DNA of 64,000 bases from Solimonas fluminis. Its GTDB lineage: Bacteria > Pseudomonadota > Gammaproteobacteria > Nevskiales > Nevskiaceae. Positions 18,024-25,567 of the stretch are shown in pieces. Made by a program: the position numbers and the translations under genes. The notes beneath the pieces were generated by a model. That model ran no database searches. It saw nothing but the letters and a program-made list of their open reading frames with translations, and was not told the DNA's origin. Numbering within the stretch: position 1 is the first letter of the stretch; every line of letters starts with the position of its first letter. The stretch is taken from contig NZ_PSNW01000011.1 of the NCBI RefSeq assembly GCF_002930645.1, positions 62,001-126,000 on the forward strand, in the 5' to 3' direction.

Positions 18024-18143
18024 GCGGGCCGTCCCGCCAGGGTGTCACTCCGCGCGGGCCGTCCCGCCGGATTGCGAAGTTCTGTCTCGCGGGAGCGGCT
18101 TCAGCCGCGCTTGAGCAAGCACCGCGGCCGGAGCCGCCCCCGC
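18024..18143. repeat. direct repeat and REP-like pair between cgdB and the carboxylase gene
   Basis: GCGGGCCGTCCCGCC occurs twice (18024-18038 and 18054-18068). These are followed by two inverted REP-like palindromes at 18089-18112 (GGGAGCGGCTTCAGCCGCG) and 18115-18143. The palindromes share the core seen at 8638-8795. They lie inside the guanidine operon and could stabilise or reduce the downstream message. Confidence 0.7.
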
Positions 18144-18154
18144 CAAGGAGGCCA

Positions 18155-18793
18155 CTAGTCCCAGATCAACACCTCGATCGGCGTCGGGTTGTAGGCATTG
18201 CAGGGATTGTTGAGCTGCGGGCAATTGGAGATCAGCGCCACCACGTCCATCGCCGCGCGCAGCTCCACGTACTTGCCTGGCGCCGAGATGCCGTCGGCGA
18301 AGCTCAGCCCGCCCTCGGGTGTCACCGGCACGTTCATGAAGAAGTTGATGTTGTGCGTGATGTCGCGCTTGCTCAGGCCATACTGCTCGTTCTCGGCCAC
18401 CGCCAGCAGGTAGGAGTCACGGCAGGCGTGCATGCACTTCTTCTCCAGCGAATAGCGCACGGTATTGCTCTCGGTGGCGCAGGCGCCGCCGAGGGTATCG
18501 TGGCGGCCGCAGGTGTCCGCCACGATCTCGAGCAGCACCTGCCCTCCGGTGGACATCAGCCGCGTACCGGCGCCGAGGTAGACATTGCCCTGCTCGCGGA
18601 TCGTGTCCACGGCGCTGTAGCGCTCGGCGGGATCGGCGGCGCTGTAGAACAGCGTGTCCGCCGCCTGGTTGCCCTCCAGATCGAGGATGCGCAGCGTCTG
18701 TCCCTTGCGCAGGGTGTGCATCCAGTAGTCGCCGGCCTCGACCACGCGACGGTAGCCGGCCTGCTCGGGCCGCAGGCTGCTTTCGACGATCAC
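18155..18793 (-). CDS. cgdB: carboxyguanidine deiminase subunit (DUF1989, UAAP2-type)
   Basis: The 212-residue DUF1989 protein was long called urea carboxylase-associated protein 2. Diagnostic segments are [13 protein letters not shown], GHxxN-like [10 protein letters not shown], and the C-terminus [14 protein letters not shown]. Family knowledge assigns the UAAP1/UAAP2 pair as carboxyguanidine deiminase, which converts carboxyguanidine to allophanate plus ammonia. The start is GTG at 18793: it overlaps the upstream stop codon as GTGA and has GGAGGT five bases before it, whereas the longer reading frame extends into the neighbour. Which subunit holds the active site cannot be told here. Confidence 0.9.
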   Translation of the reverse strand: MIVESSLRPEQAGYRRVVEAGDYWMHTLRKGQTLRILDLEGNQAADTLFYSAADPAERYSAVDTIREQGNVYLGAGTRLMSTGGQVLLEIVADTCGRHDTLGGACATESNTVRYSLEKKCMHACRDSYLLAVAENEQYGLSKRDITHNINFFMNVPVTPEGGLSFADGISAPGKYVELRAAMDVVALISNCPQLNNPCNAYNPTPIEVLIWD

Positions 18794-19524
18794 CGGACAC
18801 CTCCGATCGAGAGCTGGTACAGGCGGTTGTTGGCGAAGCCGCGCTGGTTCTCCGGCCGAGCATCGCAACAGACGTCGGGATGAACCATGGGCGGTGCCTC
18901 GCGGATCTCGTAGCGCACCGGCCTCGCCGGGTATTCAACCGCCGGGTTGAGGGGGTGCGGCGCCGCGCTCATCACCACCAGGCTGTCCATCTCGAAGCGC
19001 AGGTCGACGAAACTGCCCGGCCGCGATGCGCCCTCGACATAGCGCAGCGCGCCGGAATCGTCGGCCACGACCTTGCTGAACAGGTTGAGGTTGGCCGCCA
19101 GGTCCTTGCGGCCCAGGCCGTGCTTGGCCAGTTCCACCAGGAAGCCGTCGAGGCCGTTGCGGCGCATGTCGTTGCGCGCCTGCTGGTAGGCCAGACGGCC
19201 CCAGCGGCGCTCGACCAGGTCGCGGCTGGCCGCTCCGCAGACGGCGTCATGCCAGCCGGCCGTGTCCTCCACGATGGAACAGAACACGCGCCCCATGTCG
19301 GAGTAGATGCAGTGGCCCTTGCCGAGCCGGAAGGTGTGCTGGCACTTGAGCGTGTCCGGCAGGTTGATGCGCTCCAGCAGCGCGTAGGGGTTGTAGAGCA
19401 GCATGCCGAGGTTGGCGCCGCCGTCGGTGTCCACCAGGCGCAGCAGCTGGCCGCGGCGCATCTGCAGCGACCAGTGACAGCCGCCGGGCAGCGTGTCCTG
19501 GTAGAGGATGTCTGGGTTCGTCAT
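18790..19524 (-). CDS. cgdA: carboxyguanidine deiminase subunit (DUF1989, UAAP1-type)
   Basis: The 244-residue DUF1989 protein is the longer member of the pair (urea carboxylase-associated protein 1). It shows [12 protein letters not shown] near the start, a cysteine-rich core ([14 protein letters not shown]) and a C-terminal [11 protein letters not shown] motif typical of UAAP1. It should form a hetero-oligomeric deiminase with the next gene product and act on carboxyguanidine. It overlaps the ABC ATPase gene by four bases (ATGA) and the next gene by four bases (GTGA), so translation is coupled across the operon. Confidence 0.9.
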   Translation of the reverse strand: MTNPDILYQDTLPGGCHWSLQMRRGQLLRLVDTDGGANLGMLLYNPYALLERINLPDTLKCQHTFRLGKGHCIYSDMGRVFCSIVEDTAGWHDAVCGAASRDLVERRWGRLAYQQARNDMRRNGLDGFLVELAKHGLGRKDLAANLNLFSKVVADDSGALRYVEGASRPGSFVDLRFEMDSLVVMSAAPHPLNPAVEYPARPVRYEIREAPPMVHPDVCCDARPENQRGFANNRLYQLSIGGVR

Positions 19525-20318
19525 CGGGAGTCGTGGATGAAGCGTGAGGTTTCGGTGACGGCGCCCTGGATTTCGTCCAGCAGCGCCGGCTCGTCGCGGC
19601 CGATCGCCAGGTCGTAGGTGATCGTCGCGCCGTAGCGGTTGGGCGCCTGCGCATCCAGGCGCGGCTTGTCGAACACCAGCAGGCGCGTTCCGAGCTTGAA
19701 GCCCTCCTTCAGGTCATGCGTGATCATGAAGATCGTCAGGCCCGATTCCTTCCAGAGCTTCAGCACCAACGCATGCATGTCGGCGCGGATGCCGGGATCC
19801 AGTGCGCCGAAGGGTTCGTCCAGCAGCAGGATGCGCGGCTTCTTGATCAGGGCCTGGGCGATGGCCAGGCGCTGCTGCATGCCGCCGGACAGCTCCGAGG
19901 GGTAGCGCTCCAGGGCATGGCCCAGTCCGACCTGGGCCAGCATCGCCGCGGCCTCCTCGCGCGCCTTGCGGCGCGCGCCGCCGAACAGGCGGCCCAGCAG
20001 GCGGCTGCGCGTAACCTCCAGTCCGAAGGTGACGTTGTCCAGCACGCTCATGTGCGGAAACACGGAATAGCGCTGGAACACGATGCCCCGGTCCGGGCCG
20101 GGCTCCGCCGGCATCGGCTTGCCGTCGAGCAGCAGCGTGCCGCGCGAAGGTCCCTCCTGGCCGAGCAGCATGCGCAGGAAGGTGGTCTTGCCGCAGCCGG
20201 AGGTGCCGACGATGGTGCAGAACTCGCCCTCCTTGACCGTGAGGTTGAGCTTCTCCAGCACGATGCTGCTGCCGTACTCCTTCCAGACCTGCTTCACTTC
20301 GAGCAAGGCACCCATCAT
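19521..20318 (-). CDS. ABC importer ATP-binding protein (NitT/TauT type)
   Basis: The 265-residue ATPase has Walker A GTSGCGKTT, signature LSGGMQQR, Walker B with DEPFGALD and the H-loop MITHD. It belongs to the nitrate/taurine/bicarbonate importer class. The first of two tandem ATGs (20318) has AGGAG seven bases upstream and overlaps the permease stop codon as ATGA, so it is preferred. With the permease and binding protein genes upstream it forms an importer that, from the riboswitch context, probably carries guanidine. Confidence 0.95.
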   Translation of the reverse strand: MMGALLEVKQVWKEYGSSIVLEKLNLTVKEGEFCTIVGTSGCGKTTFLRMLLGQEGPSRGTLLLDGKPMPAEPGPDRGIVFQRYSVFPHMSVLDNVTFGLEVTRSRLLGRLFGGARRKAREEAAAMLAQVGLGHALERYPSELSGGMQQRLAIAQALIKKPRILLLDEPFGALDPGIRADMHALVLKLWKESGLTIFMITHDLKEGFKLGTRLLVFDKPRLDAQAPNRYGATITYDLAIGRDEPALLDEIQGAVTETSRFIHDSR

Positions 20319-21142
20319 GCACGCTCCTGGCCCTGGTGGAACCAGGGGAAGGCCCAGCGCGAGACACCGCGCAGGGCCAGGTCCATCAGGAAGGCCAGCA
20401 GCGTGATCCACACCACGTAGGGCAGGATCGTGTCCATGGCCAGGTAGCGCCGCACCAGGAAGATGCGGTAGCCCAGGCCGCTCTCGGCGGCGATGGCCTC
20501 GGCGGCGATCAGGAACAGGAAGGCCGGCCCCAGGTTCAGGCGCAGCGAGTCGATCAGGCGCGGCAGGGTCTGGGGCAGCACCACCCGCCACAGGATCTGG
20601 CCACTGTGGGCGCCCAGGGTCTGCGCCTTCACCAGCTGCTCGGAGGGCAGCTCCATCACCCGCTGCTGCAGGTCGCGCATCATGCAGGGCGCGATGCCCA
20701 GCACGATCAGCACGACCTTGGACAGTTCGCCCAGGCCGAAGACGATGAACAGGATCGGCAGGATCGCCATGGGCGGCACCATCGACAGAACGCGCACAAA
20801 TGGTGCAAGCGCTGCACGAACATAGGGCACCATGCCCGTGGCCAGGCCGGTAACCAGGGCCAGCAGCGAGGCCACGGCCAGGCCAGCGGCCAGGCGCTGC
20901 AGGCTGGCGGCGCTGTCCGCCCAGAGCTGGAGCTCGCCGGTGCGCCGGTTGGGCTCCAGCGCCACGCGCTCGACCGCGGCGGCGAGGCTGGACATGGCCG
21001 GCAGCAGCTTGTCCTCCGGATTCGCCTCCAGGCGGACCTGCGAGCCCCAGGCATAGGCCAGCAGCAGCAGCAGGAACGGCAGCAGGCCGAGCACCGCCGC
21101 CGCCCCCTGTCCCGGGAAGCGGTTGATGACGCGCTTCTTCAT
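20315..21142 (-). CDS. ABC importer permease (NitT/TauT type)
   Basis: The 275-residue permease has about six membrane helices and the BPD_transp_1 EAA-type loop around AQTLGAHSGQILWRVVLP. It belongs to the SsuC/TauC/NrtB-like group. The gene is placed between the binding protein and ATPase genes, with a 4-base overlap into the ATPase gene. The likely substrate, guanidine, is inferred from operon context, not from the permease sequence. Confidence 0.94.
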   Translation of the reverse strand: MKKRVINRFPGQGAAAVLGLLPFLLLLLAYAWGSQVRLEANPEDKLLPAMSSLAAAVERVALEPNRRTGELQLWADSAASLQRLAAGLAVASLLALVTGLATGMVPYVRAALAPFVRVLSMVPPMAILPILFIVFGLGELSKVVLIVLGIAPCMMRDLQQRVMELPSEQLVKAQTLGAHSGQILWRVVLPQTLPRLIDSLRLNLGPAFLFLIAAEAIAAESGLGYRIFLVRRYLAMDTILPYVVWITLLAFLMDLALRGVSRWAFPWFHQGQERA

Positions 21143-21167
21143 GGAATATCCCGTCGGGGAGGCCGGA

Positions 21168-22250
21168 TCAGAGCTTTCCGTCGGCCGCCAGCTTCATGTA
21201 CTGGTCGGTGAAGCGCAGCTTGACCTTGGACTTGTCGCCGCTGGTCTTGCCGCCCGGGTAGCCGATGCCGATGAAGTTCTCGCTGGAAGCGCCTTCGCCG
21301 AGCAGACCATGCTCGAAGGAGAACTTGGCCACCTTCTGCATCGTGGCCGGCAGCTGCGCGCTGGTGGTGAAGGCCACCGCGTCGGCCGGCTTGTAGAACA
21401 TCTTGGTGGACGCCAGCTGGGCGTCGAAGCCGGCGAGATCGGTGCCGGAAGCCTTGGCCATCGCGCTGCGCGCGGCCTTGCCGGCGGCATCGTTCTTCGA
21501 CATCAGGGCCATGGTCTCGTACCAGGCGCCGGCCAGGGCCTTGCCCAGCGCCGGGTTCTTGTCCAGCTTGGCGGTGTTCACCACCATCAGGTCGATGATC
21601 TCGCCGGGAATCTTGCTGGAGTCGAACACCAGCGCGGTCTTGGGCATGGCGCGGACCTCGGACAGCAGCGGATTCCAGGTCACGGCGGCGGTGACGTCCG
21701 GGGTGGCGTAGGCGGCGACGATGTCGGCATCGGAGGTATTGACCACCTTGATGTCCTTCTCGGCCAGGCCCACGGTCTCCAGCGCGCGCGCCAGCAGATA
21801 GTGCGACACCGACAGCTCCACCAGGTTGACCTTCTGGCCCTTGATGTCCTTGAGCGCGGTCTTGCCCTTGAGCACGACGCCGTCGTTGCCGTTGGAGAAG
21901 TCGCCGACGATCAGGGCGGTGGAGTCGACCCCGCCGGCGGCGGGAATGGTCAGGGCGTCCATGTTGGTCATGACGCAGCCGTCGAAGGCGCCGGCGGTGT
22001 ACTGGTTGATGGATTCGACGTAGTCGTTGACCTGGACGACCTCGATCTCGATGCCGTACTTGTCGGCCCATTTCTTCACGATGCCCTGCTGGGCGGCGTA
22101 GTCCCAGGGCATCCAGCCGACGTAGATCGTCCAGGCGACGCGGTACTTGTCCTTGGCGGAGGCCTCGGGCGCGAGGAACAGGGAAGAGAAGGCGAGCGCG
22201 ACGGCCATCAGCGGCATCAGCGCGGAACGCAGGGACTTGCAGCGGAACAT
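21168..22250 (-). CDS. ABC importer periplasmic substrate-binding protein
   Basis: The 360-residue protein starts with a clear Sec signal peptide (hydrophobic SALMPLMAVALAFSS, cleavage after an Ala-rich APEASA region). It continues as a NMT1/TauA-like binding protein with YVGWMPWDYA and NMDALTIPAAGG. ATG 22250 is chosen because GGGAGG lies seven bases upstream; a TTG at 22265 would extend it only by five residues. It is the first gene behind the guanidine-I riboswitch, so it should bind guanidine or a related cation in the periplasm. Confidence 0.94.
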   Translation of the reverse strand: MFRCKSLRSALMPLMAVALAFSSLFLAPEASAKDKYRVAWTIYVGWMPWDYAAQQGIVKKWADKYGIEIEVVQVNDYVESINQYTAGAFDGCVMTNMDALTIPAAGGVDSTALIVGDFSNGNDGVVLKGKTALKDIKGQKVNLVELSVSHYLLARALETVGLAEKDIKVVNTSDADIVAAYATPDVTAAVTWNPLLSEVRAMPKTALVFDSSKIPGEIIDLMVVNTAKLDKNPALGKALAGAWYETMALMSKNDAAGKAARSAMAKASGTDLAGFDAQLASTKMFYKPADAVAFTTSAQLPATMQKVAKFSFEHGLLGEGASSENFIGIGYPGGKTSGDKSKVKLRFTDQYMKLAADGKL

Positions 22251-22312
22251 GAGTAAACCTCCCAATCAGGGCTACACGGTTGTCGGACGATGCACAGGAG
22301 AACCACGTACAG

Positions 22313-22411
22313 CGGTCTCCCGGGCTTTTGTCCCGCCGTGTAACCCCCTTGAGGGAGGTCGGCAGCTCTCGGACCAGCGCCCGCATTCGCGAGCCGGAAC
22401 CCTAGCCACCT
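22313..22411 (-). promoter_or_regulatory. guanidine-I (ykkC) riboswitch
   Basis: Read on the minus strand, this leader contains the ykkC class signatures in order: CTAGGGTTCCGG, CTGGTCCGAGAGCTG, a variable stem (CCTCCCTCAAGGGGG), then ACGGCGGGACAAAAGCCCGG and GAGACCGC. These match the conserved guanidine-binding core and spacing of ykkC RNAs. It ends about 60 bases before the binding-protein ATG. The class senses free guanidinium and usually turns expression on. The downstream genes are exactly those linked with this riboswitch in other proteobacteria. Confidence 0.95.
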
Positions 22412-22472
22412 TATTGGTGCCGCATGCAACTGCCACAGAATGAAAATGGACTCTTCTGCGCAGCTTTCATGC

Positions 22473-22488
22473 AGCAATAGGCATGCCA
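22473..22488 (-). promoter_or_regulatory. sigma-54 (-24/-12) promoter of the guanidine operon
   Basis: On the minus strand TGGCATG-CCTA-TTGCT matches the RpoN consensus TGGCACG-N4-TTGCW with one change, and the diagnostic GG and GC dinucleotides are exactly ten bases apart. Transcription would start near 22462, about 50 bases before the riboswitch. This implies activation by a nitrogen regulator such as NtrC; a partial NtrC-like half site (GCACCA on the minus strand, near 22507) is too weak to call. Confidence 0.75.
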
Positions 22489-22582
22489 GGGTCGGCGCCC
22501 CCGATTGGTGCGGCCGTTTGCGGCCAGCCGAAAAAACCGACTAGTCTTGCGGACTGCGAATGATCGCTCGGGGGATGTCGCC

Positions 22583-23929
22583 ATGAACAGGATTGCACGC
22601 GGCTGTGCCGGGGTGCTGGCAGGGGTACTGTTTTCGGGAACGGCGGCGGCGGCCGATCCCTTCGAACTCGACCTGACGGTCGGACAGGACAACAAGCAGT
22701 TCGGCTTCGACAACGTCGACGATGCCGCCGAGGCGCTGGACCGCGACAACCTTCTGCGCGAGTTCCCCCAGTACACCGAAACCACCACGGTGCTGACGCA
22801 GATCAACTTCCGCGGCCTCAATGCCAGCCTGGACTTTCCCCAGGCCGACACCACGCTGGTATTCGAGATCGAAGGCGTGGAACTCACCCCGGGCAGCAAC
22901 AGCGTGAGCTTCCAGGGCCAGACGCGCGACGACAGCATCGAGCAGCTCAAGGACTTCCTCAAGAAGAACAAGTTTGCGCTGAAGAACCTGCAGACCCGCA
23001 GCGCGCAGGCCACGCCGATCGATCCGCTGGCCGGCAACCCGGGCTCGCTGATGAACCAGCGCATGAGGGGTGATTTCGATCGCGGCTTCACCCATCGCGT
23101 GTCGCAGATCTGGGGCTGCGGCTGCAGCGCCTTCGACTTCAGCCAGCCGCAGCCGATCATGGTGGCGGCCGCCGACGACATGCAGGGCATCTTCGCCGAG
23201 GCCCGCGCCCGTGCGGCGGCGCTGCGCGGCGAGAACGAGGTCGGCATCGGCCTGGCCGGACAGAGCCTCCGCGGCACCGCCGCCAACGGCACGAAGTACC
23301 GCAGCACGCAATTGCAGCTGCCCTTCTCCTACACCGTCAAGTTCGACTCGGACCCGCGGCGCAAACTGTCCTTCGAGCTGCCGCTGAGCTACACCGACAG
23401 CGAGGGCGCCGCCTCGTACTCGGCCGGCTTCAGCGTCGCCTATACCCACCCGGTCAGCGACAACTGGTCGCTGACGCCCGCCGCCGGCATCGGCGCCACC
23501 GGTTCGGAAGACCTGGGCGCGGGCGGCGGACTGGCGTCCTACTCGCTGACCAGCAGCTATACCCATCGCCTCGGCGACTGGGCGCTGTCGATGGGCAACA
23601 GCATCGGCCGCTACGAAAGCGTCGGCATCAAGATCGGCGACATCGAGGCCGAGTACGACGTGCAGAACACGGTCTTCACCAACGGCCTGCTGGTGACCGG
23701 ACCCACCTCGCTGATCGCCCGCGGCATCGTCATGGAGTACAGCTTCACCGATACGCGCCTGACCGGCACCGACCTGTTCTCCAACCGCTACGACGAGGTC
23801 GGCATCGGACTGGGCTTCATCAAGACCGACAGTGGCGTGATCACGCGTTACTTCAAGACCGGCCTGAGCTATCTCTGGGGCGAGAACGACATCAAGGGCG
23901 TCCGCCTGGCCCTGAACCTGCGCTTCTGA
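22583..23929 (+). CDS. putative outer-membrane beta-barrel protein
   Basis: I do not recognise a named family. The 448-residue protein has a signal peptide (ending GTAAAADP) and an acidic, soluble N-terminal half (about 25-200) with an odd WGCGCSAF cysteine cluster near residue 180. The C-terminal half (about 220-448) has alternating beta-strands (SYTVKFD, FSVAYTHPV, SYTHRLGDWAL, MEYSFTD) and ends in RLALNLRF. The terminal phenylalanine is the BamA-recognition signature of outer-membrane barrels. ATG 22583 is preferred over an upstream extension because the signal peptide starts there. A FecR-domain protein gene follows 10 bases later. It may be a channel or autotransporter-like protein. Confidence 0.7.
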   Translation: MNRIARGCAGVLAGVLFSGTAAAADPFELDLTVGQDNKQFGFDNVDDAAEALDRDNLLREFPQYTETTTVLTQINFRGLNASLDFPQADTTLVFEIEGVELTPGSNSVSFQGQTRDDSIEQLKDFLKKNKFALKNLQTRSAQATPIDPLAGNPGSLMNQRMRGDFDRGFTHRVSQIWGCGCSAFDFSQPQPIMVAAADDMQGIFAEARARAAALRGENEVGIGLAGQSLRGTAANGTKYRSTQLQLPFSYTVKFDSDPRRKLSFELPLSYTDSEGAASYSAGFSVAYTHPVSDNWSLTPAAGIGATGSEDLGAGGGLASYSLTSSYTHRLGDWALSMGNSIGRYESVGIKIGDIEAEYDVQNTVFTNGLLVTGPTSLIARGIVMEYSFTDTRLTGTDLFSNRYDEVGIGLGFIKTDSGVITRYFKTGLSYLWGENDIKGVRLALNLRF

Positions 23930-23939
23930 GGAGCCCGCC

Positions 23940-24728
23940 ATGAGCACGCACAAGATCCCGATGCGCTCCACCGTCCGCCTGGCGGCCGCCCTCGTTCTCG
24001 GCCTGGCCTGCGGTGCGGCCCAGGCCGCCGCCGCCAAGGTCATGCTGATCACCGGCGTCGCCACGGCCACGCCCCCCGGCGGCAAGGCCCGCAGCCTGCA
24101 CCGCGGCGATGCCGTGGAACCCGGCGAGTCGCTGGAGGTGGGCAACAACAGCTACCTGAGCCTGAGCTTCGCCGACGGCGGCCGCGTGCTGCTCCGGCCC
24201 AATACGGTATTCGAGGTGGAGGCCTACGACTATCCGGCCCCGGCCGCCGCTACGGCCGCACCCGCCGCCCCGGCGCCGGTCGCAGTGCCGGCGGCCGAGG
24301 CGCCTGTTTCCGCGCCGGCCGTGACCGAAGCCGCCCCGAAGCCGGGCAGCGGCAAGGCCTTCTTCAAGCTGGTCCGCGGCGGCTTCCGCGCCATCAGCGG
24401 CCTGATCGGCAAGCAGGACAAGCAGGAGTACCTGATCCGCACCTCGGTGGCCACCATCGGCATCCGCGGCACCGACTACGTTGCCGAGAAATGCAGCGGC
24501 GACCAGTGTGCCGGCCCCTACCAGCAGGTGGACGGCGACCTGTCCGACGCCCTGCAGGTGGGCGTCAACGAAGGCAGCATCGAGGTGACCACGCCGGACG
24601 GCACCGCGCACCCCGTGGAACAGGGCCAGTTCGGCATCGCCACGCGGGACGGCAAGTTCTTCGCCCTGCCCCTGACGCCGATGTCCTACCTGCTCAACCC
24701 CCTGCCCGACCCGGACAGCTGCCAGTAG
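23940..24728 (+). CDS. exported FecR-domain protein
   Basis: The 262-residue protein has a signal peptide (to about residue 31), a FecR-type domain with the GxV-rich motif (LSLSFADGGRVLLRPNTVFEV), and an Ala/Pro linker. A second half carries TSVATIGIRGTDYVAE, a pattern typical of non-regulatory FecR-fold proteins. It lacks the cytoplasmic anti-sigma region and membrane helix of true FecR, and no ECF sigma gene is near, so a signalling role is unlikely. It is co-transcribed with the barrel gene (10-base gap), suggesting a periplasmic or surface partner. Confidence 0.8.
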   Translation: MSTHKIPMRSTVRLAAALVLGLACGAAQAAAAKVMLITGVATATPPGGKARSLHRGDAVEPGESLEVGNNSYLSLSFADGGRVLLRPNTVFEVEAYDYPAPAAATAAPAAPAPVAVPAAEAPVSAPAVTEAAPKPGSGKAFFKLVRGGFRAISGLIGKQDKQEYLIRTSVATIGIRGTDYVAEKCSGDQCAGPYQQVDGDLSDALQVGVNEGSIEVTTPDGTAHPVEQGQFGIATRDGKFFALPLTPMSYLLNPLPDPDSCQ

Positions 24729-24749
24729 GCAGTCCCGACGGAAGAAACG

Positions 24750-24774
24750 AGCCGCCTCCGGGCGGCTTATTTCT
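24750..24774 (+). terminator. terminator between the FecR-domain gene and rlmB (convergent)
   Basis: A seven-pair stem AGCCGCC / GGCGGCT with a TCCG loop is followed by TATTTCTT. It overlaps the rlmB stop codon. The mirror-image reading (stem then CGTTTCTT) could serve the minus strand too. Confidence 0.65.
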
Positions 24775-25519
24775 TGCGCGCGGGGCGGTGGCGCTGGCGG
24801 TAGGCTTCATAGAGGCAGACCGCGGCCGCCACCGAGACGTTGAGGCTCTCGGTCTTGCCCTCCATGGGGATGCGCACCAGGCGGTCGCAGGACTCGCGCG
24901 TCAGTCGGCGCATGCCCTCGGCCTCCGCCCCCATCACCAGCACGGTGGCGCCGGTCAGGTCGACGTCATAGAGCGTCTCACCGGCCTCGCCCGCCAGCCC
25001 GGTGATCCAGTAGCCCAGTTCCTTCAGGCGCGCCAGCGTGCGCGCCAGGTTGGTCACCGCCACCAGCGGCACGCGCTCGGCGGCACCCGCCGCCGCCTTG
25101 TGGGCCGCGGCTCCCAGCGCGGCGCTGCGGTCGCGCGGCACGATCACGGCGCTGACCCCCACCGCTTCGGCGGTGCGCAGGCAGGCGCCGAGGTTGTGCG
25201 GATCCTGCACGTTGTCCAGGGCCAGCAGCAGGCGATGCGGCTCGGCCGGGGCATACAGCAGGTCCTCGCCGTCCAGCGTCTTCTCGGGAACGTAGGCCAG
25301 CACGCCCTGGTGGCGCAGCCCGTCCGGAGCCTTCAGGTCCAGGTCGGAGCGCGGCAGCACGCGGACGCGCACGCCATGTTGCTGCGCCAGGGCCTTCACG
25401 CGCACCGAGCGCTCGTCCTGGCGGGTATCCGCCAGCAGGATCTCGAAAGGCTTGTCGTGGCTGTCTTCCAGCGCGGCGAGGACGGCATGGAAGCCGCCGA
25501 TGACGGTCGTCTTGGACAC
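24767..25519 (-). CDS. rlmB: 23S rRNA (guanosine-2'-O-)-methyltransferase RlmB
   Basis: The 250-residue SPOUT methyltransferase carries an N-terminal substrate-binding domain (VIGGFHAVLAAL) and a catalytic trefoil knot with LDNVQDPHNLGACLRTAE, VMGAEAEGMRRL and IPMEGKTESLNVSVAA, all RlmB hallmarks. It modifies G2251 of 23S rRNA. In enterobacteria rlmB follows rnr directly; here three genes for surface proteins intervene, though all remain on the same strand. Confidence 0.96.
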   Translation of the reverse strand: MSKTTVIGGFHAVLAALEDSHDKPFEILLADTRQDERSVRVKALAQQHGVRVRVLPRSDLDLKAPDGLRHQGVLAYVPEKTLDGEDLLYAPAEPHRLLLALDNVQDPHNLGACLRTAEAVGVSAVIVPRDRSAALGAAAHKAAAGAAERVPLVAVTNLARTLARLKELGYWITGLAGEAGETLYDVDLTGATVLVMGAEAEGMRRLTRESCDRLVRIPMEGKTESLNVSVAAAVCLYEAYRQRHRPARKK

Positions 25520-25567
25520 GGGATGCTCCGGTTAGGAGCCCATTATCCCGGACTGCCCCGGCGAATC

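Noticed and set aside
22500-22515. NtrC binding site upstream of the sigma-54 promoter
   Set aside because: Only one GCACCA half site fits; the second half and spacing do not match the consensus.
23940-24728. FecR anti-sigma regulator of a TonB receptor
   Set aside because: The protein is exported, has no cytoplasmic anti-sigma region, and no sigma factor or receptor gene adjoins it.
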